A program made the position numbers and the translations under genes. 20,640 nucleotides of DNA from Paracoccaceae bacterium (GTDB taxonomy: Bacteria; Pseudomonadota; Alphaproteobacteria; Rhodobacterales; Rhodobacteraceae): positions 841-21,480 of the forward strand of contig JAGRMK010000183.1 in the NCBI GenBank assembly GCA_020441345.1. The letters run 5' to 3'. Shown here piece by piece: positions 7,913 to 14,653 of this stretch (the stretch's first letter is position 1; each line of letters opens with the position of its first letter). Below the pieces are notes generated by a model. That model ran no database searches. It saw only the letters and a program-made list of their open reading frames with translations, and was not told the origin of the DNA.

Positions 7913-8727
7913 GTGTCGCCCCCGCCCGAAAATTGCACCACGTCAGCAAATCCGGCCCGGCGCAGGGTATCGGCCGCCTCGGGCGGGATGGTTTCGGGGG
8001 CAAAGATCAGGCCACGGGCGTTGCCGGTATGGGCGATCATCCAGCCCGCCGCGCCAAGCTCTTTGGCCAGTCCCTCGGTCGGGTCCGGCGTCGGCCCACG
8101 CAGGGCCAGCGTGCGGCGCGCGGACTGGCTGGCCAGCGAGGCCAGCGCCGCAAGGCCAAGCCCCGGTTGCCAGGCTGCGACCAGATCGGCGATATCGGGA
8201 AACGCGACATCCTGGGGGTCGGTGCGCTGAACCGGGCCAAAGAAGCCGCCGAGCACCTCGAACCGGGGCAAGGCCGGAAGGCGACGCAGGATGCGGCCCG
8301 TGCGCGGCGCGAACAGCAGGCGCTCGGCATGTGTGAACATCAACGGATCGCTGGCCCCCTCGACCCGGGCGCAGGCCAGCGCCAGCGTTTCGGGCGTGCC
8401 GGTGAACCCCAGCGCGCGGGCCAACGCGACCAGCCCGGCGGTCGAGCTTCCGGCCCCGCCGCCCGGCGGCATGGTCGCGTTCAGCCCTGGTGCCCGGATC
8501 GGCCGGGGAAGTGTCAGCGCCGCACACAGTGCATCCAGCCGTTCAGCCGAAATCAGCGTATCGGCCGGAAAGCTCCCGGCACATTCGACCCACAGCGCCG
8601 GGCAGGGCAGCGAGATCAGCGCAAGTGGCCCGTCGGGCCCCAGACGCCCCTGCATCAATTCGCCGAAATGCCCGGCCACCCGCAGGCGGGTAGGGGCGGC
8701 GTGAAGAGGAGACAGGCTTTGCGACAT
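7909..8727 (-). CDS. GHMP-family L-threonine kinase (PduX-like) for cobalamin synthesis
   Basis: A 272-residue GHMP kinase. The phosphate-binding loop is MPPGGGAGSSTAG (residues 86-98), matching the family pattern PxxxGxGSSxA. The start RVAGHFGELMQGRLG is characteristic of PduX-type threonine kinases, and GNARGLIFAP near the C-terminus fits GHMP motif 3 less clearly. PduX makes L-threonine O-3-phosphate from threonine and ATP, the substrate of CobC. The arrangement with cbiB and cobC supports this role over other GHMP functions. Start: ATG 8727 (MSQS...) has GGTGG about 7 nt upstream; an in-frame ATG at 8742 adds five residues but has no ribosome-binding site. First gene of the minus-strand B12 module, with an ATGA overlap to cbiB. 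Confidence 0.85.
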   Translation of the reverse strand: MSQSLSPLHAAPTRLRVAGHFGELMQGRLGPDGPLALISLPCPALWVECAGSFPADTLISAERLDALCAALTLPRPIRAPGLNATMPPGGGAGSSTAGLVALARALGFTGTPETLALACARVEGASDPLMFTHAERLLFAPRTGRILRRLPALPRFEVLGGFFGPVQRTDPQDVAFPDIADLVAAWQPGLGLAALASLASQSARRTLALRGPTPDPTEGLAKELGAAGWMIAHTGNARGLIFAPETIPPEAADTLRRAGFADVVQFSGGGDT

Positions 8728-8782
8728 GGATTCCACCGGCATCGCCGACTATCTGCGGTCCATCCGGTCAAGGGGCAAGAGG

Positions 8783-8808
8783 AAGCGTGGCGCGGCGCAC
8801 GCTTTTTT
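8783..8808 (+). terminator. Intrinsic-terminator-like hairpin pointing in the plus direction
   Basis: AAGCGTG (8783-8789), an 8-nt loop, CACGCTT (8798-8804), then more T so that the T run is 8803-8808. This is a 7-bp stem followed directly by six T on the plus strand. No plus-strand gene ends here: both flanking genes are on the minus strand. In the minus direction the stem is followed only by TTCCTCTT, a poor tail. It could stop antisense transcription, or lie in the leader of the B12 operon. Confidence 0.45.
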
Positions 8809-8868
8809 CGCCCGGCTCCCCGTCGGGCACCAGGCTGGCCCCCGTCCGGGCCACGTCCGGCCCACGTC

Positions 8869-8890
8869 CGCTGCCCCGCGGGGATCAGCG
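8869..8890 (-). terminator. GC-rich hairpin over the stop codon of the export lipoprotein gene
   Basis: CGCTG (8869-8873) pairs with CAGCG (8886-8890), and inside it CCCC (8874-8877) faces GGGG (8880-8883) with a 2-nt bulge. The TGA of the lipoprotein gene (8887-8885 on the minus strand) is part of the stem. There is no T tail, so if it ends transcription it does so without a classical intrinsic terminator. Confidence 0.3.
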
Positions 8891-10051
8891 CGTGGCGATG
8901 CCGATGTTGCGGATCATGCTGACCACCTGATTGATCATCGGAACAGGGGATTCCGTCGCCAGAACCACGTCATCGGGAAGGATATTGAACCGCCGCGCGG
9001 CGAACAGCCCGTCGGCCGAAGTCAGGTCAAAGGTGAACACAACCTGCGCCTTGCGCGGGGCGGCGCCGACCGCGCTGACCAGGCTCTCGGGGTATTCGCG
9101 CAGCACCATCACGCCTTGCAGGTCCGCGCGGGTATCCGACAGGCCGCCGATCGTCGACAGGGCATCCAGCGCGGTGATCACCTCGCGTTCGAAATAGACA
9201 ACCTGTTCGGCCCCGGCGGCACCCAGAGCGATATACGTGCGATCGTCCTCCTCGACCAGAATCCGATCGCCGCCGCGCAGTTGAATGTCGTTCGCCGGGT
9301 CCGAGAACAGGTCGCTGGCGGGGATCGCATAGGCCTCGCCGGCGCGGTTCAGCCGCACCAGCGGATTGCGCAGGGTGCTGGAAATGCCGCCGGTTTCGGC
9401 CAGCACGCTCAAGATGGTCGGGCTTACCTCGGGCAGTTCGACGCGGCCCGGTCGGGCCACGCCGGTAACGACGTCGATCGTGTTGCGGCTGCCGGGTGCG
9501 ACATCCAGTTGCACCTGCCCGTCGGGCACGATGGGTTCCAGCAGGCGCTGGATCTCGCGGCGGGCCTGTTCGGTGGTCTGCCCGGCGATGCGCACCTCGC
9601 CGACATAGGGAATGAACACCCGGCCGGACGACGAAACCGGAATGCTCTGCATGGTTACGCTGCGCTGCTCGCCGGTGGTCAGCAGCGAATCCGGCTGGCT
9701 GTCCCAGACCGCCAGAGACACGGTGTCACCCGCGCGAATGATCCGCGAGGTCGCGGCGGCGCCGGTGGTTGTCCAGTGATGACGGCGTTCGGGGCGTGGA
9801 ATGGGCCAGGCCTGGATTTCGGCCAGCGACTCGCGGGTGATGGCGATCACCTGCACGTCGGACTCTGCGGTGTCGGTGCCGCGCAACACCTCGGATCGCA
9901 ATCCCGCGCCGCGCGGCATGGCGCAGCCGGCGACCAGCGCGGGCAGCAACACCGAAACCAGGGCAACGCGCGCGAGGCGCGCCACCGAAACACCCGTGTT
10001 CGGCGCAACCGGTGCCGAGGTAATCATCTGTTGTGCCATGTCCATCGCCAT
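8885..10051 (-). CDS. Wza-like polysaccharide export outer-membrane lipoprotein
   Basis: A 388-residue lipoprotein. The N-terminus has a hydrophobic stretch (about 28-41) ending in the lipobox LVAGC with lipidated Cys43. A Poly_export-type domain follows (about 104-185; RAGDTVSLAVWD, GRVFIPYVGEVRIAGQT), then SLBB-type domains (about 190-265 and 270-365; GVARPGRVELP, LAETGGI, DALSTIGGLSD). The family forms outer-membrane channels for capsule or exopolysaccharide. No tyrosine kinase, glycosyltransferase or other EPS gene lies beside it, so it is an orphan in this window. ATG 10051 is the first ATG in frame; a TTG at 10159 is rejected because it coincides with the likely -35 element. Starts at 10045, 10039 or 10027 are also possible. 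Confidence 0.88.
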   Translation of the reverse strand: MAMDMAQQMITSAPVAPNTGVSVARLARVALVSVLLPALVAGCAMPRGAGLRSEVLRGTDTAESDVQVIAITRESLAEIQAWPIPRPERRHHWTTTGAAATSRIIRAGDTVSLAVWDSQPDSLLTTGEQRSVTMQSIPVSSSGRVFIPYVGEVRIAGQTTEQARREIQRLLEPIVPDGQVQLDVAPGSRNTIDVVTGVARPGRVELPEVSPTILSVLAETGGISSTLRNPLVRLNRAGEAYAIPASDLFSDPANDIQLRGGDRILVEEDDRTYIALGAAGAEQVVYFEREVITALDALSTIGGLSDTRADLQGVMVLREYPESLVSAVGAAPRKAQVVFTFDLTSADGLFAARRFNILPDDVVLATESPVPMINQVVSMIRNIGIATR

Positions 10052-10130
10052 CGTCGCCTGCCCCGGTCGCTTTGCACGATGCCACCCTCTGCGTGGGGCT
10101 GTGCCGGGCTTCAGCCGTTTGAATTGCGGC

Positions 10131-10159
10131 ACGCTATCGTGCTTTTCCAATCGCGACAA
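10131..10159 (-). promoter_or_regulatory. Candidate promoter of the export lipoprotein gene
   Basis: On the minus strand TTGTCG (10159-10154), a 17-nt spacer, then TAGCGT (10136-10131). Transcription would start near 10124, giving a leader of about 70 nt. The -10 lies inside the perfect palindrome GCACG-CTAT-CGTGC (10129-10142), which may be an operator or a small hairpin. Confidence 0.4.
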
Positions 10160-10252
10160 GCGGATCGGCCTGCCAGAGGGGCAATCGCCGGCAAGCGCGG
10201 TGTCGCGGCCACACCGGGTTTGAAGAGACTAGGCAGAACCGCCGGTGCGCAC

Positions 10253-10258
10253 TAGCCT
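10253..10258 (+). promoter_or_regulatory. Possible -10 element (TAGCCT) of the FAD dehydrogenase gene
   Basis: TAGCCT preceded by C (a CTAG site) lies 24 nt before the ATG at 10283, leaving room for a short leader with its GAGG ribosome-binding site. No convincing -35 was found at 16-18 nt. It is listed because the same TAGNNT form recurs before four other genes here. Confidence 0.25.
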
Positions 10259-10282
10259 GCCGAAAAGCCAGCGAGGAATGCC

Positions 10283-11950
10283 ATGAGCCGAGCAACTCCG
10301 ATCCGATCCGATGCCGTCGTCGTGGGCGCGGGGCTGGCGGGCCTGGTCGCCGCCTGCGAGCTTTGCGCGCGCGGTGCCGATGTGCTGGTCGTCGATCAGG
10401 AAGGCGAGCAAAACCTGGGCGGCCAGGCCTTCTGGTCGCTGGGTGGATTGTTCATGGTCGATACGCCCGAGCAACGGCGCATGAAGATCCGCGATTCGCG
10501 GGCCCTGGCGCTGTCGGACTGGATGGGGTCGGCCCAATTCGACCGCGTGCAGGACGAATGGCCGCGCCGCGTCGCCGAGGCCTATGTGGATTTTGCCGCC
10601 ACCGAGATGCGGCCCTGGCTGGCTGGCCTGGGAATGCGCTGGTTCCCGGTGGTCGGCTGGGCCGAGCGTGGCGGCGAGATGGCGCATCGGCACGGCAATT
10701 CGGTGCCGCGCTTCCATGTGACCTGGGGCACCGGGCCGGGCGTTCTGGCGCCGTTCCTGCGCCTCGCGCGGGAGCACGTTGCGGCCGGACGGATGCGATT
10801 TGCCTTTCGCCACCGGGTAACCGGGATCGTGCTGGAAGGCGGACGCATCGCCGGTGTCGAGGGCGAGGTTCTGGAACCGACCTCTGTCGCGCGGGGCGAA
10901 CGGTCCAGCCGCACCGTCACCGGATCTTTCGAAGCGCGCGCGGGTGTGGTGATCGTCACGTCGGGCGGCATCGGCGGCGATCTGGAGCGCGTGACCCGTG
11001 CCTGGCCGGTGGACCGGTTGGGACCGGCGCCAAGGCGCATGGTCTCGGGTGTCCCGGCGCATGTCGATGGCGCGATGATCGATATCGCGCACGCGGCCGG
11101 GGCGGCGACGATCAACACCGACCGGATGTGGCATTACACCGAAGGGTTGCGCAACTGGGCGCCGATCTGGCCCAATCACGGCATTCGGGTGCTGCCGGGG
11201 CCATCGTCGATGTGGTTCGATGCTCTGGGCGAGCGGCTGGAGCCGCCGTTCCTGCCGGGGTTCGACACGCTGGGCACGCTGAAGCGCATCCTGTCCACCG
11301 GGCACGATTATTCCTGGTTCGTCCTGACGCAATCCATCATCAAGAAGGAATTCGCGCTGTCGGGCAGCGAGCAGAACCCGGATCTGACCTCGGGGCGCTG
11401 GGCCGAGGTGCTCAAGGCGCGGCTGGGGTCGGGTGGCAAGGCGCCGGCCCCGGTCGAAGCGTTCAAGGAGCACGGCGCCGATTTTGTCGTGGCGCCGACG
11501 CTGGATGCACTGGTCGAGGGAATGAACGCTCTGGGCGAGGTTCCGCTGGATGCGACCCGTTTGCACGCCCAGATCGCCGCGCGCGATGCGCAGATCGACA
11601 ACCCGTTTACCAAGGACGCGCAGGTGACGGCGATCCGTGGCGCGCGGCGCTATCTGGGCGACCGGCTGATCCGCACCGCGAAACCGCACCGTATCCTGGA
11701 CCCGGCCCAGGGGCCGTTGATCGCGGTGCGCCTGTCGATCCTGACACGCAAGACGCTTGGCGGGCTGCATACCGATCTCGACGGCGCGGTCCTGGATGCC
11801 GAGGGATACCGGATCGACGGCCTGTTCGCCGCCGGGGAATGCGCCGGGTTTGGCGGCGGCGGGTATCACGGCTATAACGCGCTTGAGGGGACGTTTCTGG
11901 GCGGGTGCCTGTTCTCTGGCCGCAGCGCGGGACGCGCCGCGGCGGGGTAG
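10283..11950 (+). CDS. FAD-binding dehydrogenase (COG3573, flavocytochrome c/KstD-like fold)
   Basis: A 555-residue flavoprotein. The N-terminal dinucleotide fold reads AVVVGAGLAGLVAACELCARG (about residues 11-31), followed by VLVVDQEGEQNLGGQAFWSLGGLF read in parts, typical of COG3573 dehydrogenases. The C-terminal FAD motif is IDGLFAAGECAGFGGGGYHG followed by YNALEGTFLGGCLFSGRSAG. The fold is shared with fumarate reductase and 3-ketosteroid dehydrogenase, but the substrate of this subfamily is not established. There is no signal peptide, so it is cytoplasmic. GAGGAATGCC provides a ribosome-binding site before the ATG. The haloacid dehalogenase gene follows 62 nt downstream on the same strand; a shared function is possible but unproven. 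Confidence 0.87.
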   Translation: MSRATPIRSDAVVVGAGLAGLVAACELCARGADVLVVDQEGEQNLGGQAFWSLGGLFMVDTPEQRRMKIRDSRALALSDWMGSAQFDRVQDEWPRRVAEAYVDFAATEMRPWLAGLGMRWFPVVGWAERGGEMAHRHGNSVPRFHVTWGTGPGVLAPFLRLAREHVAAGRMRFAFRHRVTGIVLEGGRIAGVEGEVLEPTSVARGERSSRTVTGSFEARAGVVIVTSGGIGGDLERVTRAWPVDRLGPAPRRMVSGVPAHVDGAMIDIAHAAGAATINTDRMWHYTEGLRNWAPIWPNHGIRVLPGPSSMWFDALGERLEPPFLPGFDTLGTLKRILSTGHDYSWFVLTQSIIKKEFALSGSEQNPDLTSGRWAEVLKARLGSGGKAPAPVEAFKEHGADFVVAPTLDALVEGMNALGEVPLDATRLHAQIAARDAQIDNPFTKDAQVTAIRGARRYLGDRLIRTAKPHRILDPAQGPLIAVRLSILTRKTLGGLHTDLDGAVLDAEGYRIDGLFAAGECAGFGGGGYHGYNALEGTFLGGCLFSGRSAGRAAAG

Positions 11951-11953
11951 GGA

Positions 11954-12012
11954 GGCGTTCCGCCCCCCTCTTGCCTGCGGCAATTCACCCCCCTGAGGAT
12001 ATTTGAGGACAG
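11954..12012 (+). other. Short intergenic segment with small hairpins and a GAGGATATTT element
   Basis: Between the dehydrogenase and dehalogenase genes lie GGCG-TTC-CGCC (11954-11964) and TTGCC-TGC-GGCAA (11971-11983), both very short hairpins. They are followed by CCCCCCTGAGGATATTTGAG (11988-12007) and then the ATG. The GAGGATATTT stretch resembles, from memory, a sequence often seen before Rhodobacteraceae genes. It also supplies the GAGG ribosome-binding site. Confidence 0.35.
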
Positions 12013-12708
12013 ATGATGACGAAAAAAATCAAGGCCTGTGTGTTCGACGCCTATGGCACGCTGTTCGATGTCGGCGCCGCCGCCCGGCTTGCGGCGGCGG
12101 AGCCCGGGGCGGAAAGCTGGGCGGGGAAGTGGCCGCAATTGGCCGCGGACTGGCGCAGGAAGCAGTTGGAATACACCTGGTTGCGGGCAGTGGCCGGGGC
12201 GCATGTCGATTTCTGGCTGGTCACGCAGCACGGATTGGATTGGGCGCTGGAGGCCGCCGGATTGACCGACCCGACGCTGCGCGAGCGCCTGCTGGCGCTC
12301 TATTGGGAGTTGGCGGCCTATCCCGAAGTGCCAGGGATGTTGCAGGCCTTGACGGCGCAGGGGCAGCGGTTGGCAATCCTTTCGAACGGGTCGCCGGGGA
12401 TGCTGGACGGGGCGGTGCGTTCGGCCGGCTTGCAGGGGCAGTTCGAGGCGCTGTTGTCGGTCGAGGATGTTGGCGTGTTCAAGCCGCATCGGTCGGTCTA
12501 TGATCTGGTGGGTGCCCGCCTTGGGGTGCGGCCGGACGAGGTATTGTTCGTCTCGTCGAACGGGTGGGATGCCAGTGCGGGCGCAGCCTATGGGTTCGTC
12601 ACCGCCTGGGTCAACCGTGAGGGCGCCCCGCTGGACCGGCTGCACGGTCGCCCGGCGCATGTCCTGAGGGATCTGGCGGCGCTGCCGGGGTTGGTGGAAA
12701 GCCTTTAA
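12013..12708 (+). CDS. (S)-2-haloacid dehalogenase (type II, HAD superfamily)
   Basis: A 231-residue HAD hydrolase of normal length for L-2-haloacid dehalogenases. All expected catalytic positions are visible: nucleophile Asp12 in VFDAYGTLFDV, Thr16, Arg48 in WRRKQLEYTWLR, Ser124-Asn125 in LSNGSP, Lys157 in FKPHRSVYD, Tyr163, and Ser181/Asn183/Asp186 in SSNGWDASAG. From Ser124 onward the numbering is exactly six higher than in the Pseudomonas enzyme L-DEX YL. The enzyme hydrolyses (S)-2-haloalkanoates to (R)-2-hydroxyalkanoates through an aspartyl ester in the cytoplasm. GAGGACAG precedes a double ATG; the second (12016) has the better spacing. The neighbours are an FAD dehydrogenase and an MFS transporter. 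Confidence 0.92.
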   Translation: MMTKKIKACVFDAYGTLFDVGAAARLAAAEPGAESWAGKWPQLAADWRRKQLEYTWLRAVAGAHVDFWLVTQHGLDWALEAAGLTDPTLRERLLALYWELAAYPEVPGMLQALTAQGQRLAILSNGSPGMLDGAVRSAGLQGQFEALLSVEDVGVFKPHRSVYDLVGARLGVRPDEVLFVSSNGWDASAGAAYGFVTAWVNREGAPLDRLHGRPAHVLRDLAALPGLVESL

Positions 12709-12747
12709 CCTGTGCAGTTTGTGCTGGCGGGCCATATCCCGCTTGCC

Positions 12748-12753
12748 TAGACT
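12748..12753 (+). promoter_or_regulatory. -10-like TAGACT immediately before the MFS gene
   Basis: TAGACT ends 7 nt before the ATG at 12761, and there is no Shine-Dalgarno sequence in between (GCGGCGC). Transcription from it would begin at or next to the ATG, giving a leaderless mRNA. The -35 position holds TGGCGG, which is weak. Confidence 0.3.
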
Positions 12754-12760
12754 GCGGCGC

Positions 12761-13981
12761 ATGAGCGATTCTCTTGACAGCCGCTATTCCTGGACCCGGC
12801 TCGCCTTCTCTCTGGGGGTGGCGACGGTGGGTAACGCCGGCATGTGGTCGGTGATCGTGGTGATGCCTGCCGTTCAGGCCGAATTTGGCGGCGGGCGCGG
12901 CGATGCCTCGCTGCCCTATACGCTGACGATGGTCGGGTTTGCGCTGGGCAATCTGGTGATCGGGCGCGCGGTGGACCGGGTTGGCGTGGCGCGGGCGCTG
13001 GCCGGGGCGGCGATCGTGTCGGCGCTGGGTTATGTGCTGGCGGCTCTGAGCCCGTCGATGTTGGCCCTGTCGCTGGCGCAGGGCGTGATCGGCCTGGGCA
13101 CGGCGGCGTTCTTTGGCCCACTGATCGCCGATGTCTCGTTGTGGTTCCGGCGCAGGCGCGGCATTGCCGTGGGTATCGCCGCCAGTGGCAATTACCTGGC
13201 GGGGGCGATCTGGCCCGTGGCGCTGAGCGGGGTGCTGACCGAGCAGGGGTGGCGCGCGGTCTATGTCGCGTTGGCGGTTCTGATTGCCGGCGTGGTGATC
13301 CCCGCGACCCGCCTGCTGCGCCGCCGCCTGCCCGAAAGCAGCCTGACGGTCGAGGCACAAGCCACGCAGGGTATCGTGCGCCGGGTGCCGTTTTCGCCGG
13401 CGGCCCTGATGTGGTTGCTGGCGGCGGCGGGCGTGGCCTGCTGCGTCGCGATGTCGATGCCGCAAGTGCATCTGGTCGCGCTCTGTGTGGACCTTGGCTA
13501 TGGCCCGACGGTCGGGGCGAACATGCTGTCGGTCATGTTGTTGGGCGGCGTGGTGTCGCGGCTGGTCTCGGGTGTGGTCGCAGACAAACTGGGGGGCGTG
13601 GCCACCCTATTGATCGGGTCGGTCGGGCAGATGATCGGGTTGATGCTGTATCTGCCGTTCGACGGATTGGTGCCGCTGTATATCGTCAGCCTGATCTTCG
13701 GTCTCAGCCAGGGCGGGATCGTGCCGGCCTATGCGCTGATCGTGCGCGAATACATGCCCGCCCGCGAGGCCGGGGCGCGTGTCGGTTTCGTCATGATGGC
13801 GACGATCCTGGGCATGGCGCTGGGCGGCTGGATGTCGGGCTGGATCTATGATCTGACCGGCTCTTATGAATGGGCGTTTGTGAACGGGATCGTCTGGAAC
13901 GCGGCGAATATCGCGATCATGCTCGTGGTCTTGCTGAGCGGTCGCCCTGGCCGTGCGGCGGGGCGACCGGTGGCGGCGTGA
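12761..13981 (+). CDS. MFS transporter (monocarboxylate/oxalate-formate-like)
   Basis: A 406-residue major facilitator with about 12 hydrophobic segments. The loop 2-3 motif is present as NLVIGRAVDRVGVARAL (about residues 64-80), and the matching repeat in the second half as SRLVSGVVADKLGG (about 266-279). The N-terminal half contains SLWFRRRRGIAVGIAASGNY, usual in monocarboxylate/OFA-type carriers. Position between a haloacid dehalogenase and a nitrile hydratase suggests uptake of an organic acid, possibly a haloacid, but this is inference. ATG 12761 (MSDSLD) is the first sensible start; a TTG further upstream would add a basic non-native stretch. No ribosome-binding site is seen. Confidence 0.88.
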   Translation: MSDSLDSRYSWTRLAFSLGVATVGNAGMWSVIVVMPAVQAEFGGGRGDASLPYTLTMVGFALGNLVIGRAVDRVGVARALAGAAIVSALGYVLAALSPSMLALSLAQGVIGLGTAAFFGPLIADVSLWFRRRRGIAVGIAASGNYLAGAIWPVALSGVLTEQGWRAVYVALAVLIAGVVIPATRLLRRRLPESSLTVEAQATQGIVRRVPFSPAALMWLLAAAGVACCVAMSMPQVHLVALCVDLGYGPTVGANMLSVMLLGGVVSRLVSGVVADKLGGVATLLIGSVGQMIGLMLYLPFDGLVPLYIVSLIFGLSQGGIVPAYALIVREYMPAREAGARVGFVMMATILGMALGGWMSGWIYDLTGSYEWAFVNGIVWNAANIAIMLVVLLSGRPGRAAGRPVAA

Positions 13982-13987
13982 CGGGTC

Positions 13988-14017
13988 TTGCGGGTCGGGC
14001 GGGCGATGGCCTAGCAT
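13988..14017 (+). promoter_or_regulatory. Candidate promoter of the nitrile hydratase operon
   Basis: TTGCGG (13988-13993), an 18-nt spacer, then TAGCAT (14012-14017). Transcription would start near 14024, about 21 nt before the alpha-subunit ATG, with AGGA as the ribosome-binding site. It begins just after the MFS stop codon. Confidence 0.4.
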
Positions 14018-14044
14018 CGATGATGAACCGACAGGATGCCAGCG

Positions 14045-14653
14045 ATGCCCCATGATCACCCGGACCATGACAACCACCTCGACCCGATGGACGCCCGTGT
14101 CCGGGCGCTGGAAACGATCCTGACCCGCAAGGGGCTGGTCGATCCGGCGGCGGTGGATGAAATCATCGAGACCTATGCCCACAAGGTCGGCCCGCAGAAT
14201 GGCGCGCGGGTCGTGGCGCGGGCCTGGACCGATCCCGATTTCGCCGCCTGGCTGCGCGAGGACGCGACGGCGGCGATTGCCTCGATGGGATACACCGGGC
14301 GCCAGGGCGAGCATATGGAGGCCGTGTTCAATACCCCTGAGCAGCACAATGTCGTCGTCTGCACGCTGTGCTCGTGCTACCCGTGGACGGTGCTCGGCCT
14401 GCCGCCGGTGTGGTACAAATCGCCCGCCTACCGGTCGCGCGTGGTGATCGAGCCGCGCGCGGTGCTGGCCGAGTTCGGGCTGCATCTGCCGGAAAGCACC
14501 GGGGTTCGCGTCTGGGATTCTACCGCCGAGCTGCGCTATCTGGTGGTGCCGATGCGCCCCGAGGGGACCGAGGGGTTGAGCCCCGAGGCGCTGGCCGATC
14601 TGGTTACGCGCGAAAGCATGATCGGCACCGGTCAGCCACAGGTTCCGGCATGA
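14045..14653 (+). CDS. nthA: Nitrile hydratase alpha subunit, cobalt type
   Basis: A 202-residue catalytic subunit. The metal-binding claw is VCTLCSC, with Cys106, Cys109, Ser110 and Cys111; in active enzymes the second and third Cys are oxidised to sulfinate and sulfenate. Thr107 in this motif is the mark of cobalt enzymes, since iron enzymes have Ser. It is followed by YPW and LGLPPVWYKSPAYRSR, conserved in the family. With the beta subunit it hydrates nitriles to amides in the cytoplasm. The His/Asp-rich N-terminus (MPHDHPDHDNHLDPMD) is common in this group. ATG 14045 is chosen over 14036 because AGGA lies 8 nt upstream. The stop overlaps the beta-subunit ATG (ATGA). Confidence 0.96.
   Translation: MPHDHPDHDNHLDPMDARVRALETILTRKGLVDPAAVDEIIETYAHKVGPQNGARVVARAWTDPDFAAWLREDATAAIASMGYTGRQGEHMEAVFNTPEQHNVVVCTLCSCYPWTVLGLPPVWYKSPAYRSRVVIEPRAVLAEFGLHLPESTGVRVWDSTAELRYLVVPMRPEGTEGLSPEALADLVTRESMIGTGQPQVPA

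Noticed and set aside
10052..10159. TTG start at 10159 for the export lipoprotein
   Set aside because: It would put 36 polar residues before the lipoprotein signal, and the TTG is better explained as part of the -35 element TTGTCG.
10229..11983. A 584-codon open frame on the minus strand opposite the FAD dehydrogenase
   Set aside because: Low-complexity, Arg/His/Gln-rich translation without motifs; the plus-strand frame has FAD-binding signatures at both ends and a ribosome-binding site.
12719..12760. Upstream TTG start for the MFS transporter
   Set aside because: The added residues are Arg-rich and not typical of the family; ATG 12761 fits the usual N-terminus.
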